64,000 bases of DNA from Hyphomicrobium_A sp963776675 (GTDB lineage Bacteria; Pseudomonadota; Alphaproteobacteria; Rhizobiales; Hyphomicrobiaceae): contig CAVZNR010000045.1 of assembly GCA_963776675.1 (NCBI GenBank), forward strand, positions 18,080-82,079, written 5' to 3'. Shown here piece by piece: positions 43,575 to 51,837 of the stretch (positions are counted from its first letter, which is position 1; each line of letters starts with the position of its first letter). The notes below the pieces were generated by a model. That model searched no databases, was not told the DNA's origin, and saw only the letters and a list, made by a program, of their open reading frames with translations. A program made the translations under genes and the position numbers.

Positions 43575-43775
43575 ATGTCTCGCACTATGAAATGGAGATT
43601 TGGAAGACTTGAATCGTATGCCGACCGCGTGCGTCGCTCGTCGCGCGAGATCCTTATTGCATCGGCGCTAACACTGGCGGCCATCGCTTTCCTGATTGCG
43701 GCGCTGTTGGGCGGCGCGGTCACCAAAGACACCGAGGTCGGCCACGTTGCGGCCGACGAGACCGTCATAAAATAA
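43575..43775 (+). CDS. Small single-pass membrane protein (66 residues)
   Basis: The frame from ATG 43575 encodes a basic N-terminal part (WRFGRLESYADRVRRSSRE), one transmembrane helix (ILIASALTLAAIAFLIAALLGG) and an acidic tail. A GGAGG lies directly against the first ATG and 12 bp before a second in-frame ATG at 43587, which may be the true start (62 residues). No family is recognised. It ends 43 bp before the 3' end of the pabBC gene on the other strand. Confidence 0.55.
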   Translation: MSRTMKWRFGRLESYADRVRRSSREILIASALTLAAIAFLIAALLGGAVTKDTEVGHVAADETVIK

Positions 43776-43818
43776 TTGTTACCGACTTCGCTCGCATTGG
43801 AGCAATTACGCGGCCTGC

Positions 43819-45684
43819 TTAAAGCGGCACCGCGCGCACCAAACCCCGCACCGAGTTGCCCAGCCAAATCGCATCGGCCGAGCGCAGATCCTCCAGCGTG
43901 AGGACCGCCTCTTCGGCGCGTCCCTGGCTGAGCAGATCGGCGCGCAGCGTACCGGGCAGCAGGCCGCAGCCGAGTGCCGGCGTCAGCAGACGCCCGTCGC
44001 GCTCCAGAAATATCGTGGTGCGGCTGCCCTCGGCGAGCTCGCGCTTCTCGTTGAGATAGAGGACCTCGTCGGCGCCGACGCTGTCGTGATAGGCCTGCCA
44101 CTCGCGGTCGTAGAGCTCGCGCCGCGTCGTTTTGTGGAAAAGGAAGATGTCGGCCGAGTTGAGCCGCGTGTCGGAAACCGCAAACGTCATGACCGCGTCC
44201 TCGACGGGCGCGGGCAGCGGCGTCGCCGTCACGGTGATGCTGCCGGCCTCGGACAGAAGAAGCCGCACGCGCAGGCGCTCGCTGCGCCCCTTTACGGCGT
44301 CGTCGAGCGCGGCACGCACGGCGGCCGCGTCGAAGGCGAAGGCGAAATAGCGCGCCGAGGTCTTAAGGCGCTCGATGTGGCGCTCGAGCAGGACGAAACC
44401 TCGCCCAGGCTCGGGCCCCGGCTCGAACAGCATGGTCTCGATCAGCTCGAAGGGCTTCACCGGATCAGTGAGGAACTTCATCTTCAGAAGGCACTCGGCG
44501 TATTCCTTGGTGCCAGCCGAGTCGAAGACGACGCCCGAGCCGATGCCCATCTCACCGGCGGCGTCGCGCGCCACCACCGCGGTGCGGATGGCGACATTGA
44601 ACAGCGCGCGGCCTTTGGGCGAGATGTAGCCGATGGCGCCGCAGTAGACGCCGCGCGCCTCGGTCTCGAGCGCGGCGATAAGCTCCATGGCGCGGATCTT
44701 GGGCGCGCCGATCACCGAGCCCGGCGGGAAGATGCCGTGCAGGAGCTCGGACATGCCGATGCCGTCCTTCAAGGTTGCATGCACGCCCGACGTCATCTGG
44801 TGCAGCGTCTGGAACGTCTCCACGGTGAACAGATCCGACACGCTGACGCTGCCGATCTCGGAGATGCGTCCGATGTCGTTGCGCATCAGGTCGACGATCA
44901 TCAGGTTCTCGGCGCGCTGCTTGACGTCCTCGGCGAGCTGCCGGCGCGCCAGCGCATCCGCCTCCAGGGTCCCGGCGCGGGGGGCTGTCCCCTTCATGGG
45001 ACGGGTGGCGATTTTGCGCCCCTCCTGCTCGATGAAAAGCTCCGGCGAGGCCGACAGCACCGTCACCTTGCCGGTATCGACAATGCCGCCGTAGGCCACA
45101 CGCTGCTTCTGGCGCAGGTCGAGGAAGAAGGTGAGCGGCGAGCCCGACAGGCGGAAGCGCGCCTTGAAGGTGAGGTTGAGCTGATAGATGTCGCCGGCGC
45201 GGATCTTCTCCTGCACCTCGGCGAAGCGCTTCAGGTAGGCGGCCTCGTCCCAGGCGAGGGAGACGTCGGTGAAGTGGTACGAGCCGCTGCGCGTGTGCGT
45301 GGCGAGCCAGTGCTCGACTTGCGCCGGCGTCATCTCGGCCGGCGCCTTGTAGAGGCCGAGCCAGAGCAGCGGCACGTTGCGCTTTTCCGGCATGAGCGCG
45401 GCAAGGCGCGGCTCCATCACGTAGCCGAGCTCGTAGGCGAAGAAGCCAGCCGCATAGAGACCGTTTCTGATGGCCGCATCCAACCGCTCGAGCGCGGCCG
45501 GCACCTCTTCAGGCGTCTCGGCCGCGATGATGTCGACGGGATCGGAAAAGAGCAGCGAGGGCGGGCCGGTGCCGGAGTTGTTGTCGAGGAGGACGAACGT
45601 CTCGGACAACGCTGCCGGCTCTTCCGGCCGGCGCTCCAAGGGGGCCTCGTTCCGGGCCTGGCGGCTGCGGTCGGCTGGCGTCAT
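43819..45684 (-). CDS. pabBC: Fused aminodeoxychorismate synthase component I and aminodeoxychorismate lyase
   Basis: The 621-residue fusion makes p-aminobenzoate for folate. Residues about 25-390 are the PabB chorismate-binding enzyme, with KIRAGDIYQLNLTFKARF, TRPMKGTAPR, LMIVDLMRNDIGRI and FPPGSVIGAPKIRAMELI; the Lys in the PMKGT motif region is characteristic. Residues about 400-621 are a PLP fold-type IV lyase (PabC): LLERHIERLKTSARYF, FHKTTRRELYDREW (probable catalytic Lys), DEVLYLNEKRELAEGSRTTIFLERDGRLLTPALGCGLLPGTLRADLL. The glutaminase PabA must be elsewhere. Its ATG overlaps the stop of the GT39 gene (ATGA). Confidence 0.93.
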   Translation of the reverse strand: MTPADRSRQARNEAPLERRPEEPAALSETFVLLDNNSGTGPPSLLFSDPVDIIAAETPEEVPAALERLDAAIRNGLYAAGFFAYELGYVMEPRLAALMPEKRNVPLLWLGLYKAPAEMTPAQVEHWLATHTRSGSYHFTDVSLAWDEAAYLKRFAEVQEKIRAGDIYQLNLTFKARFRLSGSPLTFFLDLRQKQRVAYGGIVDTGKVTVLSASPELFIEQEGRKIATRPMKGTAPRAGTLEADALARRQLAEDVKQRAENLMIVDLMRNDIGRISEIGSVSVSDLFTVETFQTLHQMTSGVHATLKDGIGMSELLHGIFPPGSVIGAPKIRAMELIAALETEARGVYCGAIGYISPKGRALFNVAIRTAVVARDAAGEMGIGSGVVFDSAGTKEYAECLLKMKFLTDPVKPFELIETMLFEPGPEPGRGFVLLERHIERLKTSARYFAFAFDAAAVRAALDDAVKGRSERLRVRLLLSEAGSITVTATPLPAPVEDAVMTFAVSDTRLNSADIFLFHKTTRRELYDREWQAYHDSVGADEVLYLNEKRELAEGSRTTIFLERDGRLLTPALGCGLLPGTLRADLLSQGRAEEAVLTLEDLRSADAIWLGNSVRGLVRAVPL

Positions 45685-47171
45685 CGTCCCTTGTATCCCG
45701 TCAGCCTATAGAAGGTCACGCGTCGCTGGGCGTTCTCCCCGGCCGGCAGCAGGCGGCTTGCAATCTTCTGCGAGGTCGCGAACGCGTTTGCGATGGGGCC
45801 GGCATCCTTTCCCAGACTGACGAGCAACACCGGGCCGGTGGTGGCGGCGGTGAACGGACGCGTCAGCTCGAAGTGGTCGTGCGGCGCGCCTTCACGCCAG
45901 GCGAGCACGGGCGTCGTCTCGTCGCGCATATAATATAGGAGCTCGGCGGTGACCGCGCGATCGTCGGTGAGGACGGCGGCAAACGGCTGCCCCGCGGTCT
46001 CGGCGTTGGCGATCTCAGCGCGGGTCGCCGCGGCAAGGTCCTGCCAGCCAAGCGTGCGCGCGAAGGGATCGGTCTTGACCGGCAGTGCCAGATGGCCGGC
46101 GGTCGAGGTGCCAACCGCGATCAGCACGAGCACCGCCACGTTCAGCGCGAACGATCCGATGAGCCAGCCCCAGGCGCGGTCGCGGACCATCGTGGCAATG
46201 ACGAGCACGGTGGCGGCCACGTAGGCCGGGGCCGCCCAGTTGGCGTGCGCGCGCGACAGCAGCGCCTGCACGACGATGATGGCGATCAGCGGCAGCGAGA
46301 AGGATAAAAGCAGGCGATCGGCCTCGGGCACGCCCATCCGCCAAGCGCGCCAGGCGATGACCAGGAAGGCACCGAAGAGAATGGGACCGAACACGCCGAA
46401 CTGCGAGCCGAAGAACTCCAGCGCCTTGGCCGGATGCAGCAGCGAGCCGCTCCAGTTGGCGTTGTCGGCGGTGTGCGAGAAGGTGGCGAAGGCGTGCGCG
46501 TAGTTCCACGCGATGTTGGGGACGATGAGCAGCACGCCGAGACCGAGCGCCAGGTAGAGGCGATAGTCCTTGAGGAGCGCACGCCGCTGCGGGGTGAAAA
46601 ACAGATAGACGGCCGCGCACACGATAAACCACGCCATCGCGTACTTGGCGTTGAGGCCGATGCCGAAGGCGAGCCCGAGCAGCAGCGCGGGCCACAGACG
46701 ACGCGTCGTGCTCAATGCGGCGAAGGCGAGGAGCGCCACTGCCCAGCACAAGAGCAGCGGCACGTCTGTCGATATGAGACCTGCCGACAGCGAGACGCCG
46801 GGCAGCGTCGCGAACGCCAATCCGGACAAGGCTCCCGTGCGCACGTCGTAGAGCATGCGTCCAAGCGCGAACACCGCCAGCGAGGTCAGCGTATGCAGGA
46901 GCGGCGAGGGGAGACGAACGCATGGCTCGCCGATGCCGCACGCCTCGGTGGCGGCACGGATGAGCCAGGCGATAAGCGGCGGCTTGGAGTAGTAGCCGAA
47001 GTCGGGAGCCTCGCTCCAGGCCCAGTACTGGGCCTCGTCGAAGAAGAGATCGGTGACGTTGAGCTGCAGGGCGACCAGGCGAACGCACAGGAGCAGGGCC
47101 AGCGCGCCCAAGAAAACGGCGGTCCACAGAGTATCGCGGCTCATGGACGGGAGGCCGGGGGAAGCGGACAT
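45681..47171 (-). CDS. GT39-family membrane glycosyltransferase (ArnT-like)
   Basis: The 496-residue product is read from ATG 47171. It is a polytopic protein with about 11-12 helices and the PMT/ArnT acidic motif in the first periplasmic loop, FFDEAQYWAWSEAPDFGYYSKPPLIAWLI, where Asp-Glu is catalytic. Such enzymes transfer a sugar from a polyprenyl-phosphate carrier to lipid A or proteins on the periplasmic face. It is divergent from a DPM-like GT2 and an LpxB N-terminal-domain protein, which together suggest lipid A or glycolipid decoration. It overlaps pabBC at its 3' end. Confidence 0.88.
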   Translation of the reverse strand: MSASPGLPSMSRDTLWTAVFLGALALLLCVRLVALQLNVTDLFFDEAQYWAWSEAPDFGYYSKPPLIAWLIRAATEACGIGEPCVRLPSPLLHTLTSLAVFALGRMLYDVRTGALSGLAFATLPGVSLSAGLISTDVPLLLCWAVALLAFAALSTTRRLWPALLLGLAFGIGLNAKYAMAWFIVCAAVYLFFTPQRRALLKDYRLYLALGLGVLLIVPNIAWNYAHAFATFSHTADNANWSGSLLHPAKALEFFGSQFGVFGPILFGAFLVIAWRAWRMGVPEADRLLLSFSLPLIAIIVVQALLSRAHANWAAPAYVAATVLVIATMVRDRAWGWLIGSFALNVAVLVLIAVGTSTAGHLALPVKTDPFARTLGWQDLAAATRAEIANAETAGQPFAAVLTDDRAVTAELLYYMRDETTPVLAWREGAPHDHFELTRPFTAATTGPVLLVSLGKDAGPIANAFATSQKIASRLLPAGENAQRRVTFYRLTGYKGR

Positions 47172-47339
47172 GGGGCGCGGGCTCGCAACTGCGGGATTTC
47201 GGGGTGAAGCTTGGCCGTGCCACGGCCCGAGGCCGCTCATTTACTAGGTTGAGAGCCGCCCGTGAAGACTGGTAGCCTTGGGGGCGGAGAAGCTTTATTT
47301 AGGTTAGGTCGCGACTTGCCTGTGGGACAGGGGCACTTG

Positions 47340-48152
47340 ATGCGCGTCACCGTCGTCATTCCGGCGCTGAACGAGGCTGGCAACATCGGTCGTCTGGTCG
47401 AGGAGACGTATGCCAGCGTCTCCGGGCAGCGCCTTGCCGAGGTGATCGTCGTCGACGACGCCAGCGAGGACGCGACGCCCACAGAGATCAAGGCGCTGAT
47501 CGAAAGCGGGCGCTATCCGGGTCTGCGCTACCTGCGCCACGACAAGCGCAGCGGCCAGAGCGCCGCCTTGCGCTCCGGCGTGCTCGCCGCCACCAGCCCC
47601 ATCATCGCCACCATGGACGGCGACGGGCAGAACGATCCCCACGACATCCCCCTCTTGCTCGACGTGCTGGCCAAACCCGGAACCGAGGGGCCGGCCCTCG
47701 TCGGCGGGGTGCGCACGAACCGCAAGGCCACCGGCTCCAAACGCTGGGCCTCGCGCGCCGCCAACTGGATCCGCGACACGGTGCTGCAGGACGACTGCCC
47801 GGACACCGGCTGCGGCATCAAGGTGTACTGGCGCGAGGTGTTCCTGCGGCTGCCGTTCTTCACGAGCATGCACCGCTATCTGCCGGCCCTGTTCCAGGCC
47901 TACGGCCACACGGCCGCCTACGTTCCCGTCAACGATCGACCGCGCCAGGCGGGCGTTTCCAAGTACAACAACCTCAATCGCGCCCTGGTCGGGATCTACG
48001 ATCTCGTCGGGGTCACGTGGCTGAGGCGGCGGACCAAGGTGCCGCACATCGTCGAGCGGCATCCGGAGATCCAGCTGGTGACCGACATCGCAACGCGGCT
48101 GAAGCCGGTGAACGACGACGCGGCGCGCGTGAGCGCCGGCGACAAGACTTAA
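47340..48152 (+). CDS. Polyprenyl-phosphate sugar transferase, DPM1/ArnC-like GT2
   Basis: The 270-residue product is read from ATG 47340, after GGGACAGGGGCACTTG. It is a GT2 glycosyltransferase: MRVTVVIPALNEAGNIGRLVEE, VIVVDDASEDATP (first Asp), IIATMDGDGQNDPHDI (DGD metal site) and PDTGCGIKVYWREVF. It lacks the C-terminal transmembrane helices of GtrB-type enzymes, so it resembles dolichol-phosphate mannosyltransferase catalytic domains. It would load a sugar on undecaprenyl phosphate for the divergent GT39 enzyme. Forty-eight bp separate it from the LpxB N-terminal-domain gene. Confidence 0.9.
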   Translation: MRVTVVIPALNEAGNIGRLVEETYASVSGQRLAEVIVVDDASEDATPTEIKALIESGRYPGLRYLRHDKRSGQSAALRSGVLAATSPIIATMDGDGQNDPHDIPLLLDVLAKPGTEGPALVGGVRTNRKATGSKRWASRAANWIRDTVLQDDCPDTGCGIKVYWREVFLRLPFFTSMHRYLPALFQAYGHTAAYVPVNDRPRQAGVSKYNNLNRALVGIYDLVGVTWLRRRTKVPHIVERHPEIQLVTDIATRLKPVNDDAARVSAGDKT

Positions 48153-48200
48153 TGAGATGGGCGGCCTTATCGGCATGCCCCCGAGGACAGCGACACGCAC

Positions 48201-48566
48201 ATGGACTTCCTAGCTCACGCCGCGGCGCAGATGGCAGACTGGTGGGCCACGACCTCCGTCACGGAGAAGACGTGGCTGGGCGTCGGCTTTCTGGCGCAGC
48301 TCATGTTCTCCATGCGCTTCATCGTGCAGTGGATCGCCAGCGAGCGGGCGCGGCGCTCGATCGTGCCGGAGACGTTCTGGTATTTCAGCATGGTCGGCGG
48401 TGCGATGCTGTTCGCCTACGCGATCTACCGGCTCGATCCCGTGTTCATGCTGGGGCAGGGCATGGGCCTGGTGATCTACGGCCGCAACATCTATTTCATC
48501 CGCGCCCACCACAAGAGCGCGGCGAGCGCGGCGACGGCGTCCTCGCCCACGGTGGCGGCGGAGTAG
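48201..48566 (+). CDS. Lipid A biosynthesis N-terminal-domain (LABN) membrane protein
   Basis: The 121-residue protein has three hydrophobic helices and the LABN signature: VGFLAQLMFSMRFIVQWIASERARRSIVPETFWYFSMVGGAMLFAYAIYRLDPVFMLGQGMGLVIYGRNIYFI. This domain occurs fused to LpxB or as stand-alone proteins next to GT2/GT39 genes, where it may act in flipping or presenting the lipid-linked sugar. It forms a trio with the two neighbouring transferases. The C-terminal 20 residues are Ala/Ser-rich. Confidence 0.9.
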   Translation: MDFLAHAAAQMADWWATTSVTEKTWLGVGFLAQLMFSMRFIVQWIASERARRSIVPETFWYFSMVGGAMLFAYAIYRLDPVFMLGQGMGLVIYGRNIYFIRAHHKSAASAATASSPTVAAE

Positions 48567-48681
48567 GCCGGGGCCGATACATTGGCGCGCGCCGCGCCCA
48601 TTGAAAAAGGCCCGGATCGACGCCATTTCTGAGCAGGAACGGACGTTCCGAGAGGTGTGTTGAGGACCCGCGCGAGCGGGC

Positions 48682-48709
48682 TTCACAGGCGCGCAAATTG
48701 TGCTATAAG
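48682..48709 (+). promoter_or_regulatory. Promoter of the initiator tRNA gene
   Basis: TTCACA (48682-48687) and TATAAG (48704-48709) are 16 bp apart. This is the only promoter-like pair upstream of the tRNA, leaving a leader of about 130 bases that contains a GC hairpin followed by TTTGTT at about 48722-48750. Confidence 0.5.
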
Positions 48710-48847
48710 CCGCGCTTCGGTGGGCCGCTCGGTGACGGGCGGCCTTTGTTATCGGTCCGGGCATGTGCCGGGCCCATGACGACCTCTCATCCGGAAACGG
48801 CGGCGGACTTTTTTCAGGTCGTTGGCCTATCCGGACACGTTCGGTGA

Positions 48848-49331
<484 letters not shown>

Positions 49332-50825
49332 GTGGCCAAGATTATCACGGTCCACGGTACTGGCGCGACCGGTCCAGAGGAAGGCGACCGGTGGTGGCAG
49401 AGGGGAAGTCTATTCGAGACGCACATCCGGCAGCTTTTAGAGGGCGAAGATGGCGCGTTGAGTTTCGAACCCTTCATCTGGGACGGCGCCAATAGTGAGA
49501 AATCTCGGAGGAGCGCAGGTAGGCAACTTCTTGGAGCGCTACTGAAGCTCGAAACGTCCGCGCAAGATCATTGCTTGATTGGACACAGCCATGGGGGGTC
49601 CGTTATCTCTCATGCTCTCCTCGCCGCAGCCGCCAAACGAGCTGACCTGCCACACCTCAAAACGTGGATCACTATTGGAACTCCCTTCATCAAACTCAAA
49701 CGGCGGTTCCTGCTTTTCTCTCGCGTCAACTTTTTTGGCAAAGCCGCAATAATTACAGCCATAACGCATCTGCTGATCTACCCCTTGCTCTTTCCGCTCG
49801 CCCTGACGGGGTATGCAATCTGGGCTTGGCCTCTCTCGTACTTACTAGACACGCTTTGGAGCACCACCCCGTTCTGGTTGATCTTGCTCCCGCCCTACGC
49901 GCTGATCTATGCGGGCATAAGCTACCTCAACATCAGGAGCATGAAGGCGTATAGCAAAAAAGCGAGATCAAATTTCGAAAGCCAGTTTTCTCCATCGTGG
50001 CTGGGTCTTTGGCACAGGAGCGATGAAGCGATCTACGGTCTGCGCTCAATCAGGAACGTCAGACACAGGATTTTTTCTGCACGCTTTGCTGTTCCTGCGC
50101 TCCTCAGTCTGTCGCTGTTCCTCATCCCAATCTTCCTCGTGGGTATGTTCGTATACAATCAGCCACCGGGAGAGCCTACGCAGGAACTTCCCCGCATGAA
50201 CTACTTCCAGCCGCTGGCGGAACTTTTCTCTGGCTCGTCTCCGTTGACATGGGTGGATGCGTTACAGGGAGCGGCCGGAATGCTGTTCTTTGTGCCCATG
50301 ATGTTTTACCTGGCTGCGCTAATATTCATTTTGGGGTTCTATCTAGTCTCACTGGCGCTAAGCGCAGCACTTAGTCGCGTTCTCGACAGGGCAACCTGGA
50401 CACAAATTCGCCAGTCCTCCTTCGGCAACGATACAGTTGGAGAGACAGCTATCGGCGCCAACATATTCCCGATGTGGACAAGTTTTGGATTTGAGCCTCT
50501 GACTGGAGTGGTAGCGGAGGAGATATCGAGACTGGCTGACCTCGAAGCGTCCAGATCTTTGGTGAAATTCAGAAATAGACTTAGTGAGCTTGCTCTGTCT
50601 GAGCCCACGGAGTTGAAGTCGGACACCGTCTCGAAATACTTGAGCTGGAATGAGCTAGTTCACACGGCCTACTTCGAAGTTCCTCAGTTCCGAAAGCTCG
50701 TTGCCTACGCGATCTCCACAACTGAAGGGTTCCGCGCAACTGAGGCGTTCAAAGCCGATCCCGACTACGTACTTGCAGCAAAGTGGTACGCAGACGTACA
50801 GCCCAAGAACCGGGGTCTTGGTTAG
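49332..50825 (+). CDS. Membrane-anchored alpha/beta hydrolase of an accessory region
   Basis: The 497-residue product is read from GTG 49332, five bases after GGAGGA; a TTG at 49299 is also in frame. The N-terminal 150 residues are a hydrolase domain with KIITVHGTGATGPEEGDRWW and the nucleophile elbow LIGHSHGGSVISHAL (GxSxG). Four or five strong transmembrane helices follow (about 140-205 and 255-345). A soluble C-terminal domain has LSELALSEPTELKSDTVSKYLSWNELVHTAYFEVPQFRKLVAYAI. GC content is clearly lower than in the chromosome. Family function is unknown. Position behind the tRNA and next to integrase remnants marks it as acquired cargo. Confidence 0.75.
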   Translation: MAKIITVHGTGATGPEEGDRWWQRGSLFETHIRQLLEGEDGALSFEPFIWDGANSEKSRRSAGRQLLGALLKLETSAQDHCLIGHSHGGSVISHALLAAAAKRADLPHLKTWITIGTPFIKLKRRFLLFSRVNFFGKAAIITAITHLLIYPLLFPLALTGYAIWAWPLSYLLDTLWSTTPFWLILLPPYALIYAGISYLNIRSMKAYSKKARSNFESQFSPSWLGLWHRSDEAIYGLRSIRNVRHRIFSARFAVPALLSLSLFLIPIFLVGMFVYNQPPGEPTQELPRMNYFQPLAELFSGSSPLTWVDALQGAAGMLFFVPMMFYLAALIFILGFYLVSLALSAALSRVLDRATWTQIRQSSFGNDTVGETAIGANIFPMWTSFGFEPLTGVVAEEISRLADLEASRSLVKFRNRLSELALSEPTELKSDTVSKYLSWNELVHTAYFEVPQFRKLVAYAISTTEGFRATEAFKADPDYVLAAKWYADVQPKNRGLG

Positions 50826-50853
50826 GCGTACGAAGTGGCGGCCTTGACTAGCG

Positions 50854-50970
50854 CTATCCAAAGATCAGCCAAGCAATGAGGGCAATCAACGCCAGAATGG
50901 CTAGCAATCTCCCCCAGCGCGTTGGTGGTGGGCTGCCGTAGTCGGGTGATTGTTCATAGCCGCTGGGCAT
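50854..50970 (-). CDS. Small membrane peptide B (38 residues)
   Basis: The frame encodes a polar, Pro-rich N-terminus (MPSGYEQSPDYGSPPPTRWG) and one C-terminal hydrophobic helix (RLLAILALIALIAWLIFG). It lies 19 bp after a second 38-residue membrane peptide gene on the same strand. The ribosome-binding site is weak. Convergent with the hydrolase gene, 28 bp away. Confidence 0.45.
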   Translation of the reverse strand: MPSGYEQSPDYGSPPPTRWGRLLAILALIALIAWLIFG

Positions 50971-50989
50971 ACGCCGAACTGAAAACCGG

Positions 50990-51106
50990 TTACGTCAGTA
51001 AACTTGCCATCACAGCGCCAAACGTGGCAAGCGCGATCAGGACAAGGGCAGTATAAGCCAGCCCCAGCGCAGTTGATGCTGGGCGAACGTGATTGAACTC
51101 ACTCAT
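50990..51106 (-). CDS. Small membrane peptide A (38 residues)
   Basis: The ATG at 51106 follows CAGGAG with a 7-bp spacer, an excellent start. The peptide has a short polar N-terminus (MSEFNHVRPASTA) and one transmembrane helix (LGLAYTALVLIALATFGAVMASLL). With peptide B it forms a two-gene unit between the hydrolase and the integrase remnant. No family is recognised; a toxin-like or modulator role is possible but unproven. Confidence 0.55.
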   Translation of the reverse strand: MSEFNHVRPASTALGLAYTALVLIALATFGAVMASLLT

Positions 51107-51224
51107 GACGCAACTCCTGCCTCTTGGAGCGTCCACGAGCAGAACGGACGAGCTATGCCCTTTCCGTCTCGTGCCATCCCGGCTAGCCGCCTGCCACCAC
51201 GACAAATTGCCCGGCATCGCTCGC

Positions 51225-51566
51225 TCAGGCCCGTAACTTCACCACGTTGTTCTCCGCGGCGCCTTGGCCTGTGATCTCCCACACGTGATCTGCCCACATC
51301 TGCAACGCGGCCCGCACCTGTTTTGCCATGCGCGCCGTCCCCGAATAGTGCCGCTCGGTCACTGATGGGTCCAGATGGTTTAGGATCAGGTCGCGGACTT
51401 CCCTAGAAACGCCTTGGTCCTTGAGCCAATTCGAGCACCCGCGCCGCATGTCGTGCAGCGATAGGTCATCGATACCGACCGCTTCCCGCAGCCGCTCCAT
51501 CGCTTGCGTGCAGCTGTCGCGTACAGGGCCGCAGAATGGCCCGGACAGCGGTCGGGCAACCTTCAT
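51225..51566 (-). pseudogene. Tyrosine recombinase (integrase), C-terminal remnant
   Basis: The 113-codon fragment keeps part of the catalytic domain: HDMRRGCSNWLKDQG carries the His-x-x-Arg box, and LILNHLDPSVTERHYSG carries the final His and nucleophile Tyr. A stop codon lies just upstream (51573-51575), and the N-terminal and core-binding domains are missing. It is probably the decayed integrase of an element inserted at the tRNA-fMet gene. It ends 118 bp before the small membrane peptide genes. Confidence 0.75.
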
Positions 51567-51837
51567 CCGGGCCTAGTGGTGGGTGCACCAGCGTCGCTGT
51601 GATGTGTCTCCGCGTGGGAAGGGACGCTTGGAAGGGCCAGATTGACCGTGGTTTGCCCTCAGGCAGCAAGCCTAAACGGAGCCGGAACGCGGTGACTGCA
51701 CCGGCTGTTGCAGGCCCCCGCAACCGAATCGGAGTCCAACAGAATGGGCACCCGGCTCAAGATCGTCGGCGCGATACCGACGTCAGCTTTCCTTAGAAGA
51801 GCAGCCGCGCGCCGAATTCGCAGCGACGTCCGCTATG
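51567..51837. other. Scrambled sequence between integrase remnant and IS
   Basis: No gene is convincing. Frames on both strands are short and lack domain features. The 3' edge has ACGTCCG exactly 5 bp before the IS left end. Confidence 0.4.

Noticed and set aside
44086..45711. 541-codon plus-strand frame
   Set aside because: Antisense to the PabB-PabC fusion; shadow of a GC-rich gene.
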